A DNA stretch of 64,000 nucleotides from Austropuccinia psidii. Taxonomy: Eukaryota > Basidiomycota > Pucciniomycetes > Pucciniales > Sphaerophragmiaceae. Each line of letters begins with the position of its first letter. The first letter of the stretch is position 1. Position numbers and translations under genes: made by a program. The stretch is from positions 31,598,107 to 31,662,106 of the forward strand of contig JALGQZ010000009.1 of the NCBI GenBank assembly GCA_023105745.1, written 5' to 3'. The notes below the pieces were generated by a model. That model ran no database searches. It worked only from the letters and a program-made list of their open reading frames with translations, and was not told where the DNA came from. This document shows, one piece after another, positions 31,278-41,908 of the stretch.

Positions 31278-32566
31278 CTAGTTATCTCTACCTAATTCAT
31301 CAAAAGTTCTGTGAAAATTGCTTATCAACTCATCTTCATACCAGGAAAGGTTTGCAGCCATCTCTTCAGAAGCAGTACCTGGAATAGTCCTGTCATTGGC
31401 ATACATAATCACCTCTCTGCTATTTCTGTCAACCCTCCTGAATAATATGGCCACAGCTTCTTGGTTTTCACTAGCCGTGTTGGGATCTTCTCTGGTAACC
31501 CGGATAGGCCAACATTCTCTTCTTTGAAAAACTTGAGCAGCAGGAAATGGCAAAGGGGAAAATCCATCTCTTCTTCTGCTAGAGCTGGCCACAGGTTGGA
31601 GTTGGTGGGAGGTGGTTATGGGTGAGTTTCTGGATTGCTTAACTGGTGATGGTCTTGCTGCTGGATTCAAGGAAGGCCTGGCATGGTAAGTACTTGGTGA
31701 AGGAGGAGAAATGGTAGTAGGGATGGAAGCAAGAACTGGTTGGAAGGTTCTGGTAGTACTGGGAATTACTTGACATTGAAATCTGTTGACAAGGGGTTGA
31801 GTAGAGGAATTTCTGGATGGATGGCCAACTGAATGAGGAACAACGTGAACTTATTCACCATCCAGCGCATCACTTCCTTCAGAATCTGGATCAGTGGCGG
31901 AATCATCTCTCCTTCTTACTCTCTTCACTATCTTCACTACCCCTTCAGTATTGGTCCTTGAGATTGGGACCTCTGAGCTGGAATATATGGGCCTACCACC
32001 AACTGGAATTGGCTGTCCAACACTAGTCCACCTTTCCACATTCCTCTGCCTGGAACCAGTCACTACATCAAAATATCAGTACCAATTCAATCAAGATATG
32101 CAAATCACTCAAATTGAGAAAATCCTGAAGTTCCATCAGGAGTAAGTGCCTCAGAGACTGGGAATTCTTTCCCAAAAGGCCCATCCTTTCTACTCCATAA
32201 ATACCTCCTGACGTTAGAAGACAACACCCCAGTACAATGACATAGTTTCTTTCCAATGAAGCAAAAATGGCATTTTGAAAATCAGGGATTGTAGTGTTGA
32301 AAACAATCCTTACCCTTGGCCAAACATTCAGTACAGGCAGGATCAAGAGCTTCAACTGCTCTGTATCCATCATAGGTTTGGGAGGGATCAAATAAACCAG
32401 AAGAAGCCATGGAGGATGAAGATAATAGACTGAAGACACCAGAACCACAAAGAACAGATGGTGGCGGTGCAGAAGGAGAAGATTCAGTGAGTTCAGTCAG
32501 TTTGGAACTCATAACTGAAGGATATGCAAGCAGAAGATTCAAGACGTCAGAATCACTCCACTCCAT
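31278..32566 (-). pseudogene. Antisense gene in element D with Zn(II)2Cys6-like cysteine spacing
   Basis: On the strand opposite to pol, between the end of pol and the 3' LTR. Candidate starts are ATG 32566 or ATG 32512 (MSSKLTEL). A Ser/Pro-rich start is followed by FDPSQTYDGYRAVEALDPACTECLAKGKDC-type sequence, here described by motif. Cysteines at 32335, 32326, 32305, 32272, 32263 and 32242 have spacing CX2CX6CX10CX2CX6C, which fits the fungal Zn(II)2Cys6 consensus. Next come RRYLWSRKDGPFGKEF and, after a frame change near 32115-32063 (an intron or indel), a Ser/Pro/Arg-rich half ending in MAANLSWYEDEL and FDELGRDN at 31278. Stops at 32282 and 31851 break it. It is possibly a DNA-binding regulator; the function is not shown. 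Confidence 0.7.
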
Positions 32567-32608
32567 ATCAAACAATTTTACCTCAAAGAAATGGGGGCCA
32601 TAACTCAA

Positions 32609-33214
32609 TTATGCCCCCCCTCAAAGCCTCTAACCATGGCCCACGGACCATAGGACCCCAGAAGACAAAAATGGCCATACATCATAAAATCACCAAAATC
32701 ACCAAGAACCCCAAAAAGGCCCAAAAGGCCATGAAATAAAATTTTATCAAGATTAACCATAGAAAAGGCCATAGCCCAAATTCATTATAGAGGTCTGTTT
32801 GAGGCAATTTCCAAGGACAATGGGGACAAGACCCCTTGAAGGCATTATTCAAGGTTTTATTTTGATTGAGCCTTGCCAAATGAGTACACTTCATATACTC
32901 ATTGGGCATCATTTTTTGAGCACAAGAGCTCAGTGGCCATCATTTTGGGATACATCCCAAGGCCATACCCCAAGGACAAAGATTGATTGAATCAGAAGAA
33001 AAAAATATATATTTCAAAGTGGAATACTTACTCAAAATTTGAAAGAAGGGGGGAATCAATTTAATTTGACAGAAGAGAATTGAAGAAGGATTTTCAGGAT
33101 AATGGTCAAGGGGAAAAGAAAATTGAAAAGAAAATTTTTTGAAAAAAATGTGGAGATATTGAGATGCCACTCAACAATGGCAAGGTATTATGGTGTTCAG
33201 GAGCCCACCAGTTT
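32609..33214. other. GGCC-rich non-coding stretch before the D 3' LTR
   Basis: No supported gene. From 32640 to 32780 it has repeated AAAGGCC and CATGGCC-like words that resemble the GGCC-rich part of the C LTR. It lies directly upstream of the antisense gene and would be the natural place for its promoter. Confidence 0.45.
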
Positions 33215-33227
33215 CAAGAGGGGGATA
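33215..33227 (+). promoter_or_regulatory. Polypurine tract of element D
   Basis: CAAGAGGGGGATA directly precedes the 3' LTR start TGGTAACAACC. Position and composition fit a plus-strand primer. Confidence 0.75.
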
Positions 33228-33989
33228 TGGTAACAACCACTCACCAGGGGTAAGGGTATTCATCAATACACCCACTCAAACACCTCAAATAAGCAGATCC
33301 ACCATCTGCATCAGCATTCAGTTTCAGCAATCTTCCTTGCTGAAACATGAATACAGCTTGGTACTTCAATACAGCCTGTCAACATCTGTACAGGTTGGAT
33401 TCACCCAATACAGTTTCAATACACCAGCATGAAACTGTATGATTACTCAAATACACCACACCTCTTGTACAGGTTCTTTACAGCTGTACAGGACCTTTAT
33501 TGGCCAGACTCAATTCAATCATTCAATCCTCTCATGAAAATTCTTCCTCTGGATCAGGGCTGGGGATTCTCACATATACCAGCCCCTCTTTCTCCCCCCT
33601 GGGGACTTTTCCCCAGTTAATTAATTTAGTTATTTATTATTTTATGAATATTCTTATCCTTATTTTGGGTATTATATTTATTTAATATTAAGTTAGTCTT
33701 TGCATTTCTCTCTTTGCCTGTACAGTATGAGTTGGGTGGCCATATCCTTATTAACCCTTCTCTTTTCATTCTGACAGGTTGAAACAGTGGACTTGGACTT
33801 GTTTGTGGTTGGCTCTTCTATTCTTTACTCTTATTTCTTTTGTTTCTGCTTTCTTATATTCTTTATTTTAGTAATTCATCTCTTGCACTCTTAAGTGTAT
33901 TCCTTCTTACCATATCTTTGAGCCCTCCATAAGTGCATCCCAGTTTACTGAGTGCCAGGGCCTCTTCACTTCAAAGAGCCCCTGTGACA
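33228..33989 (+). repeat. Element D 3' LTR
   Basis: 762 bp, matching 23894-24653 with about 25-30 differences by eye. The start has one extra G (TGGTAAC against TGTAAC). It ends CCTGTGACA, followed by target duplication CCAGG (33990-33994). Confidence 0.93.
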
Positions 33990-33994
33990 CCAGG

Positions 33995-34720
33995 ATAGTT
34001 TGTTTTGTTTCGTTAACCATAAACACTTCTTTGAAAAGATGAAGGGCCAAAAAGGAAATTCTTTCTTCTTCTTCTTTTTCTTTCACAGACAGTTCTGCTT
34101 TCACTGACTTTTTATGATTGTATTTATTGTTATTTTTCTGTTTTACTTATGCAATTCCTGGCTAAATAACTTATTTTTCAGCTTGCATAGCAGGTGATCT
34201 ATTTTTGGATGTTCCTTTCAGATTGAATTGCAGTCTCTTCTTGTTCATCATTTTTTTCAAGCTGAGCTTGATTGTATTCTAGACATGAGATAATTCCTTC
34301 AATGCTTGGATAGTTATCACTCTTACAAGCTATTCAAATATCTTTGGGAGTAATATAATTTCTATTCTTGATATTAGGTCATTATCAATCAATGCTCTGG
34401 CTAGCTTTATCTCTCTTGTCAATTTTCTTAAGTTTTCTATTCATTGATCTTTATTCTTAAATTTTAGGTAGAAGAATTGATCCAACACTTCTCCTTTTTC
34501 CTGAATATTACTTCCAATCAGTTTTGCTTTAATAATTGTGCAAAGAATTTTTCCATCTCCTTCTTCTTCCGGTTTGATTATATTGCTTATAAATGAGACC
34601 ATATTTTCATCAATATATCTCATTAATAAACAATAGGATTTTTCAGATTTTACTTCAATATCTTGCTCATCAAGTCCTTCAATGTATTTAAGACATATAG
34701 GATTTCTTCGTTCTGATATA
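33995..34720 (-). pseudogene. Copia gag remnant
   Basis: Minus-strand remnants between the copia 5' LTR and the element D insertion. The best piece, about 34623-34441, reads RYIDENMVSFISNIIKPEEE and LIGSNIQEKGEVLDQF, which has the shape of the helical UBN2-type Gag of copia elements. A second piece up to 34104 reads FVMVNETKQTILVSQ near the protease border. Frames change between the pieces. Assignment as gag rests on these helical segments and on the position directly upstream of the protease. Confidence 0.65.
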
Positions 34721-34835
34721 ATAGATAAGTTCCAAGCTGCATATTTTTTGGTTGAGAATTATTCAACAAGATTGAGTTTTTTCCATTTTTTCATTTGAAA
34801 AGTATTTAAGCTACAAATCCCTGTTACTAATGATG

Positions 34836-35247
34836 TGTTAAGCAGACTGAATATTCAAGAAAGTTTTCATTTTAAGTAATTTTATTAATCATAATTTTGA
34901 CAAGAGATATAATGTAGTTTCTTTCTATTTCTAACTACCTTCGTTTTACAACAATGCCAAGAAGTCCCTCTTTTTTTACAAAATATGATGCCATGTAGGT
35001 AATTTGGCTGGTATCAATATTTCTTATTGATAGTCAAACAACTTGTTAACTTAGGGTATTTACTTTTTTGTTTGTCTACATAATTTACTTTTATTTTCCA
35101 TATTATTCTTTTTTATTGACTAAAATAATGCCTTCACTAATTGTCTTTTTTATTATTTTGTCTATTATTTTTGAAATATTCTTTATCTTTTAATTGTTAC
35201 TATTGATGATTTTTAATATTTCTTCATTATTAAATTTTCCTCAAATC
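34836..35247 (-). repeat. Copia 5' LTR
   Basis: About 412 bp matching 20295-20716, including the TGTTAAGCAGA edge and the TTTACAACAATGCCAAGAA block. The outer edge is worn: where the partner has CCTCCAACA this copy has CCTCAAATC, so the end is placed at 35247 by alignment. Confidence 0.75.
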
Positions 35248-35276
35248 TTATCAAGACTTGTATCAAACGGAAGTTC

Positions 35277-35950
35277 TGTTTGGGATCGTGAGGTATGTTT
35301 GACATACCCATAAGGCCAGAAATAACTTTAAAAATGGTAGATTTAGTCTTAAACAGACTTATCAGTTGAATTTAAAACAAAAATTACCAAATTTAACATA
35401 ACTTTCTTTTGGATAAACAAGGTTATGATTATTGTGTTATCTTTGGATTCTACACTAAAAATAGCCTAGGGTAGATCCATAGGGTGTTTTACCCAGAAAT
35501 GGTTATTTCTTATGTTATTAGAAGATTTAAGAATCTTGAAGTACAATTGAAGCTTTTTTAACATTTTTTAAAATAGTTGAATTTAAGCTTATTTAAGCTT
35601 AAACTTAAAGCTGCATGAGGTTTATGGAAAACTACCAAAATTTTGATCAAAATTGAGGTGTTGTGTATGTTTACTGAATGGGCTAAGGAGTTGCCATACA
35701 GAATGTAGATCCTGTGTGAGATCAATTTAAAATGGATTAAGGCCATAGAATGGCTTTAAATAAGTAAAAGGGCAGAATCCACACAGAAAAGTGAGACAAA
35801 GGAAAAAGACAAAACAGAGCTGGGGTACCCATCTTTTTGGATCTTCAGGGATTAAATGAAGGTTGTCCAACTGTATTGGAGAATTTTAAACCTTATTCAA
35901 GCTTTAAGATTATAATCTGACTCAATCTTGAAGTTCAAACTGGTTTTATC
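35277..35950 (+). repeat. Element E 5' LTR, first piece
   Basis: Begins TGTTTGGGATCGTGAGG and shares with family 1 LTRs the order TTGGATTCTACAC, CCTAGGGTAG, CCATAGGGTG and GACAAAGG-AGAGC-GGGTACCC. It stops at the C insertion (TTATC at 35946-35950). Bases from about 35440 on are repeated at 55880-56399. Confidence 0.75.
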
Positions 35951-37490
35951 TGTCACAGGGGCTCTTATGGAAGCAAGAGTGGCCTGGCACTCAGGAATCA
36001 AGAACTCACTTGGAAGGCTCCAAAGGGATAAAGGAATAAGAAGGAATAAGAGTAAAGACAAGTATGCCAAAAGATAAAGAGAAAAGGAAGCCAATGGCCA
36101 AGATGATAAGAAAGCCAAAAGCCAAAGAGCCAACCAAATGAATCCTCAATTCACTGTTTCAACCTGCCAGAAAGAACAATGAAATTAGTAAAGGATATGA
36201 CCACCAATATCCACTGAAAGGCAAAGGCACAAGGTGCAAATGACTGACTTAAGATTATCATTGTTTATTTGAATAAGGTAAAAGAAAATAAGAATAAAAA
36301 TAGATTGAATATATTAATTAACGGGGGAAAAGTCCTCAGGTGATGAAAGGTGGCCAGTATATGTGAAAAGCTGAAAGGCTGATCCTGGAAGGTGAGTCAC
36401 CTGGCTGTATTTTCTGAATTGGGCCAATAAATTTCTGACCATATTGAGAATTGCGCTGTGGGACTGAATTCCCACAGTGGAATGTGAATTGGCCCAATTG
36501 GGTCAAGGCCATACAGGATGCTGGATTACTACCTGTATGGACCAATTGAGTTTTCCAAGGGATGCTGAATACTTGATGCCTTGACAATGATTGATTACCT
36601 CTGAGAATTTCCCTTAGAATAGTGCTGATGAGAATTGACAACCCAACTGCTGCAGGGCCATGTGGTTGAGGTCCTCAAATGGCCTTCTGGTTGCCACCAG
36701 GGAATTGCCAGACTGAATAGCTGAAAGTTCCTTCTTGGAAATTGGTGATGGATTTGTGACTTGTTTTTGAATCACGTAATTGGGTTCTGAAAGTGTCACT
36801 AGTGGATTGCTGAGCAACAATGCTGCATAAGGTATATTATACCATATATGCACCACTCCTGCATCCTTGAGTACAGGGTGCATTGAAGAAGGAGAAGTCT
36901 CCCCCTGAGCTGGAGGGAAATCCTTTTTTTGAGCTGCGCTGGTGGCCTCTGATGGTTGCCAGAGGACATGGACTGATTTATGGCCAATTTGGTTCCTAAG
37001 GTGGTTTTTGGCCATTTTGGGGCCAAAACTGGCTCAGGTGGGCCCACTTGACTTTGGGGGCTGATGAACTTCCCCCTGGGCCCCTTTTGGCCTCATTGGA
37101 ATTGGGCCAAAAAGGCCCCTAATAGTACCACAGACCATGGTGTGCGGAACGTGGTCCGTAGAGGCCATAGGGGGCCTAAATGGACCAAAAAGGCCATTTA
37201 GGCCAAAACCCCACTAATATAAGGTGTTGAGTCAAGGGCCCTGGTGGTGGTTAGAGGGGCCATAGGCCCCTGGAAGATTCAAAGGACCCCCCAGGTAATG
37301 GCCTGGAGGTTGGTGAGGTGGAGAGTTGGCCAAGAAGGTCGATGAAGGAAGAATATGGGCAAGAGGCCATAGAGCACTAGAGGGGGCCAATTTGTCATAA
37401 ATGATATGGTATGACCAATTGGCCCTCACTTGGGTCAGGCTAGAATTGCTGCAACACCCATTGAGGGGGGGATTATTTGTGGTTGTGACA
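35951..37490 (-). repeat. Element C 3' LTR
   Basis: 1540 bp. In sense orientation it begins TGTCACAACCACAAATAAT and ends CCCCTGTGACA. The part near 36990-37430 is unusually GC-rich with many GGCC words and holds a perfect 11-bp inverted repeat (37173-37183 / 37194-37204). The TATA-like CACATATAC is near 36355-36365, and GTTAATTAATATA follows. Confidence 0.93.
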
Positions 37491-37506
37491 GTACCCCCTT
37501 ACCTTT
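37491..37506 (-). promoter_or_regulatory. Polypurine tract of element C
   Basis: In sense orientation AAAGGTAAGGGGGTAC directly precedes the 3' LTR start TGTCACAAC. Confidence 0.7.
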
Positions 37507-37874
37507 GATGGTTAGCTCCTGAGCACCAAGATCAGGTAAAAGGCTGTTGAGACACATTGGAAATAGGGATTCCAGAGGTATTGAATCTTGCAAGGAATTT
37601 TCAGACTGGTAAAGAGGTTGTCATATGAGATGAGGTTGATTTGGTCTTCTTTTGACATTTGGCTTTGAAATTTGAAGAATGAGTTGATGTAAAGATTGGT
37701 ATTAAAGTTATAAGAAAAGAATTTTGAAAGAAATATGAAGAGAGAAAGATAATAGAGGAAATTGAAAATAAGAAAAAGGAAAAAATAAAAGAAAACAGAG
37801 TATTGAGAGGGATTCCAATGTTCACCATGGATATTGACAGTTGATTTGAGATGGCCAAGGACCTGGAAAACAAT

Positions 37875-38259
37875 ATTTGATGCCAGGTGCTCACAGAGTG
37901 GCCAAGGTGATGTTTTGAAAGATTGTAGACCCCTCAGGGAAGTGCACACCAGGAGAGGAACTTACTTTTGGTAGTTACAACTCCTGCCAGTGCCATAAAT
38001 TAAACATGATTTATGAAAGAATGTATTGAAATTTAATGACTTGGGAAAAAGGATTAAGAAGGGAAATGGTCAATTGCCCCAAGTGGAAATGGCAATAGAT
38101 TGGAATTTGATGTTAAAAGCCAGGCCACAAATTTGTGTCCACAATTGCAAAGTGTGCACAGAGTGGCCAAGGTGATGCTTACAACAGCAAAGAGTACAAT
38201 GCCCAAGATGCATACAAGGAGTGGAACTTTTGGTAGTTCCTCTCCCCACAAAGCACCAT
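37875..38259 (-). repeat. Duplicated non-coding module after pol, element C
   Basis: Two copies (38140-38259, then 37875-37996 in sense order) of the module also found twice in D. Both contain CATCACCTTGGCCACTCTG and an upstream GTTCC-CTCC block. The spacing is about 265 bp here and 386 bp in D. Confidence 0.75.
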
Positions 38260-38264
38260 AAAAA

Positions 38265-38585
38265 TCAAGCTCTTGAAGAATTGGGGCCTGGCTTGTCAGG
38301 ATATGAAGAATGGAAATGCTTGACAAGTTCAGGGAAATTCTTGAGGTTTTTGGCTGGTTCCCAAGTGGATCTTTCTGGGTCTTGATTGAAACCTTTCCAA
38401 TTCCTCTTCTTCTTCAATGATGATTGGAGGAGGAGGCTCTTGTGCCAATTTGGGATTGTTGATGTCTTGACTGGTTCAAGGAGGGAAATATGGAAGACTG
38501 AATTGATGGATTTCCATGAGACGGAAGCTTGAGGTGGTAGCCATGAGTACTGACTTTCTTCAAGATTTGAACAGGATCCAACCAT
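38265..38585 (-). pseudogene. Chromodomain remnant with internal deletion, element C
   Basis: An open piece with FHISLLEPVKTSTIPN (end of the GPY/F module), then an abrupt jump from a Lys/Arg-rich word to NWKGFNQDPERSTWEP and HFHSSYPDKPGP. Compared with D, about 25 residues covering the first strands of the chromodomain are missing. Chromatin binding by this fold would not be expected. Confidence 0.8.
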
Positions 38586-38709
38586 CTTTCAGACAGTTTT
38601 TTGGTGGGTCTGGTTGATCTGATGTTCTTGGAAGAAAGACATACAATGTCACCAGGATTGAAAACAGGTGGACTTGCTCTCCTTTTATCTGCATACCTCT
38701 TGAACCTGT

Positions 38710-39267
38710 TTATGGCAACTTGTAGTTCTCTCTTGACATCTTGGTGTACTGATTGGACTTTTGTTGATACCCTTCCAGCAGGAGTCTCTTGAGTAATTTG
38801 AACTGAGTCAAAATGGGGATCTCTTTCATAAACAGTGAAAACAGTGATTGTTTTGTTGAAGAGTGGTCAGATTTATTGTAGGAAAATTTGGCCAGAGGGA
38901 GCCAGGTGTTCCAATCATCTTGATGATAACTGACATACATCCAAAGGTACTGTTCTAGTATCTGATTTACCCTCTCTGTCTGTCCATCAGTTTCTGGATG
39001 GTAAGCACTTGACAGATATCTCAAAATATTGAGCTGCTGACAATGATTGGTCCAAAAGGAAGAACCAAAAAGAGAACCTCTATCACTAAAAATGCTTGAA
39101 GGAAGGCCATGCTTTGAGAAAATGTTCTTGATGCATAAATGAGCCAAATCCAGTGAAGTTATTGAAGACATTGTTGTAATAAGAACTGCCATTTTTGAGA
39201 ATCTGTCCATTATGACAAGGATTGAGTCAAAAGAATTGGACAGTGGCAATCGAATGATGAAATCCAT
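38710..39267 (-). CDS. Integrase core segment, element C
   Basis: A 185-codon open frame that contains the whole DDE core. MDFIIRLP gives the first Asp, IFSDRGSLFGSSFW the second, and HPETDGQTERVNQ the Glu, all intact. It continues into YHQDDWNTWLPLAKFSYN, the usual end of the core. Upstream, a stop separates it from the zinc-binding piece (39268-39597). At the C-terminal side the frame is lost before the GPY/F and chromodomain pieces at 38265-38585. By these residues it is better preserved than the D integrase. Confidence 0.9.
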   Translation of the reverse strand: MDFIIRLPLSNSFDSILVIMDRFSKMAVLITTMSSITSLDLAHLCIKNIFSKHGLPSSIFSDRGSLFGSSFWTNHCQQLNILRYLSSAYHPETDGQTERVNQILEQYLWMYVSYHQDDWNTWLPLAKFSYNKSDHSSTKQSLFSLFMKEIPILTQFKLLKRLLLEGYQQKSNQYTKMSRENYKLP

Positions 39268-41863
39268 TTAAAGGAAAATCCAAGGAACATTTGGAATTGG
39301 AAGAGGTTTGAGGATTCCAAACCTCTTGTGGTGATTATTTTTGTTTCTTGAACACTGTTGAAAGGATGATACATAATCCTTGATAAATTGACTCATGCCA
39401 GGCCAGTGAAGATCCCACTTGCCAGGTTTGAGAGTCTTCTCTTGGACAGGGTGTCCAGCTAGAGGAGAGTAATGCCTCTTTTGAAGTATGCTGAGGTGAA
39501 TTGTGGGGTAATTTGGGACCCCCACCCAATCTTTGAACAGGAGAAGTTGGGAAGAAGAATAAAGAGAATAATCTTGAACAGATTTAACTTTACCCAAATG
39601 TTGAGGAATACTTCTCTATTGATAATATTGCCATAATAATTTCTGAATTGAGTCAATCAAACTTAAAAATGATTCCACTTTGACTGCAAACAGCTTTGAG
39701 GCTTGAATTTCATTTTTCTTCATTATTTTTGAAAATTCATTGGAGTCTTGCTTATTAAATCTTCCCCCCTCTCTGGGTAAACATTTCCTGGACATGACAA
39801 TGCATCTGGAAGGGTGGCCAGGGCGCCAGGGCGGTAAGTGATTGAAGAATGAAATTCAGAGAGAAATTCAGCCTAGTGGGCTTGACGGCAAGTGAGAATC
39901 TTTGATGACATGAAGTATTGAAGTGAAGAATGATCAGTGAGGACTTTAAAGGATGAAGAAAGAGAAAGTAGAAAAGATCTCCAGCACTTGAGATCCCAGA
40001 GTATGCCAAGGAGCTCCTTGTCATGAATCTCATGGTTGAGCTCTTCTGGAAGGAGCCTGCGATTATCAAATGCAATGGGATGTTTTCCTGAGTCAGAGAC
40101 CTGACTCGGTACAGCACCCAAGGCATAATCAGAAGCATCATCTCTATAATGGTGGGTAGAGAAGGGTCAAAGTGAGAAAGCATTGAGGCAATGGTGGATA
40201 CCTCTTTGAGTTGTTGAAACTGTCTAAGAGCTCCCTCATTGAGGGGAAAACAGGAATCTTTCTTGAGGAAACTTGTGAGTGAACCAATTTTCTTTGAATA
40301 ATTCTTGATGAAATGGCAGTAAAAATTGGCAAAGGCAAGGAATGATTGAAGAGTCTTGAGGTTTCTTGGAGGTGGCCAATTGAGAATTTGCTGGACTTTT
40401 ACTTTGTCCATCTTGAGGCCTTCAGAAGAAACAACATAGCCTAAATACTCCACACTAGAAACATGAAATAGCCACTCGGAGGCCTTAGCAAAAATGTTAT
40501 TGGCTCTGAGTCTGGCAAGAACAGTAGACACATGAGTGACATGTTCTTCTTCAGATTTGGAAAAGACCATAATATTATCTAAATAAACCACAACATAAAT
40601 ATCAAGAAGATCATAGAAAATATCATTGACAAGTTTTTGAAAAGAGGTAGGGGCATTGGTGAGCCCAAATGGCATAACCAAATACTCATAGCTGCCGTAT
40701 TTATTTCTAAAACATGTCAAATGTTCATCACCTTCCTTGATTCTGAGAAGGTTCTATGCACCATGCAGATCAATATTGGAGAAGATAGAAGAACCATTAA
40801 AGAAATTAAGAAGCTGGTACATAGGAAGAACAGGATACTTGTTCTTCCTAGTCACAGCATTGAGTTTGTGGTAATCAACACACAAACGGAGGCCACCATC
40901 ATTTTTTTAACAAAGAGGACAGGTACTCCTGTTGAAGAGGAGCTTGGATGGATGAAATATTTCTCTACATTCTCTGAAATGTAGTCCCTGAGTGTATCTG
41001 ACTCCTGGTTTGATAAAGAGTAGACCGCCCCAACTGTAGGTAAATGCCCCTCCAGCCCAATATGATGATCACAGGCATGGTGAGGAGGAAGTTTCTCTGA
41101 TTTAACCTTGGAGAATACATCTAAGTAATGGTGATAGACAGAAGGAACAACCTTCATCATGGTTTCTACTTGTCCTGGCTCTTCCTCTTCACCCCAAGAC
41201 TCCTCCAGCAAGTCATGATAAGATGAAGGAGGAAGGTCCATATTCCCAAAGAAGAGATGAATTGAAGATACAGAATTATCTTATCCAAAATCTTGAATCT
41301 CTTTTAAGACTTCATCTCTAGATGATATTAATGACTGATGGGAATTAAGGCAAGAAAAATGGATAGAAGATGGAAATGATGGTGTTATAAAATCACCAAC
41401 CAGAGATGCACAAGATTTGGAAGAAGAAAATTCATTACTGAAATATTTTGAAGGATCATAATAGTCCTTATGATCAGCCCTTGCCTCCAATCAATAGAAG
41501 GATTGAAATGATTAAGAATTTCAAAGCCCAATATGAGGTCTTCTCCCTTGGGAGTATCAATGACTAAAAAGTCCCATACAAAGCTTGGGAATGAAGGAAA
41601 CTCAACCATATAGCTAGTATGGTGAGTAAAAAGTAGGGAAGGGGATTAAGAGGAGTTCAAAATGAGAAGAGGAATCTTATCTGGGAGTTCTGACATAGTC
41701 AAGGAATACTTGTGAACAAACTGCTTTGCAATAAATGAGCAGTAGAACCAGAATCAATGAGAATACTGTAAAAAACATCAGAAAGAGAAGAAAGAACAAA
41801 TAATTTCAGATAATTATTGAAACTAGTATTTAGAATGCACAATTGTGCTCTGGATGGAAAATG

Positions 41864-41908
41864 GTGAAGACCATTTAACACAACATGATCTTCACTCAGG
41901 CTTTTCCC
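41864..41908 (-). promoter_or_regulatory. -1 ribosomal frameshift signal between gag and pol, element C
   Basis: Sense sequence GGGAAAA (41908-41902), then GCC and TGA (41898-41896). A 7-base arm GTGAAGA (41895-41889) pairs perfectly with TCTTCAC (41870-41864) around an 18-base loop. Gag is open up to the TGA, and the frame one base back is open into the protease. The word from GGGAAAA through GCCTGAGTG is identical in D. Confidence 0.72.

Larger units (their letters stand above)
23894..33989 (+). mobile_element. Element D: chromovirus (Ty3/gypsy) inserted in copia
   Basis: 10,096 bp with LTRs at 23894-24653 and 33228-33989, TGTAACAACC...CTGTGACA termini and a perfect target duplication CCAGG (23889-23893 and 33990-33994). 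The internal order is leader, gag, protease, RT, RNase H, integrase, classical chromodomain. An unusual 2.7-kb stretch lies between pol and the 3' LTR and carries an antisense gene remnant. At least ten stop codons and one pol frameshift are present. The LTRs differ by about 4% by eye. Confidence 0.96.
20295..35247 (-). mobile_element. Decayed Ty1/copia retrotransposon interrupted by element D
   Basis: Two related LTRs of about 0.4 kb (20295-20716 and 34836-35247) bracket minus-strand copia remnants in the order gag, protease, integrase, reverse transcriptase, RNase H, which is the copia order. Element D (23894-33989 plus a 5-bp duplication) sits inside the protease coding region. Without D the element is about 4.9 kb. 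The flanks TTATA (20290-20294) and TTATC (35248-35252) could be a decayed target duplication (4 of 5). Every domain is full of stops and frameshifts. Confidence 0.88.
38265..41908 (-). pseudogene. pol: Element C pol, several frameshifts and stops
   Basis: Read from the -1 shift at 41908. Protease: ILIDSGSTAH near 41750. Linker: MKVVPSVYHHYLDVFSKV near 41150, with a frameshift near 40900. RT about 40900-39950: MPFGLTNAPTSF, then VYLDNIMVF near 40590, where the second catalytic Asp has become Asn. RNase H continues in another frame (39873-40121, [10 protein letters not shown]). The integrase zinc region near 39400 has lost a Cys (SSFQQC against SSCQQC in D), while the core keeps Asp (MDFI), Asp (SDRG) and Glu (TERVNQ). 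The chromodomain lacks its first half. The enzyme set is like D but with different parts ruined. Confidence 0.9.
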
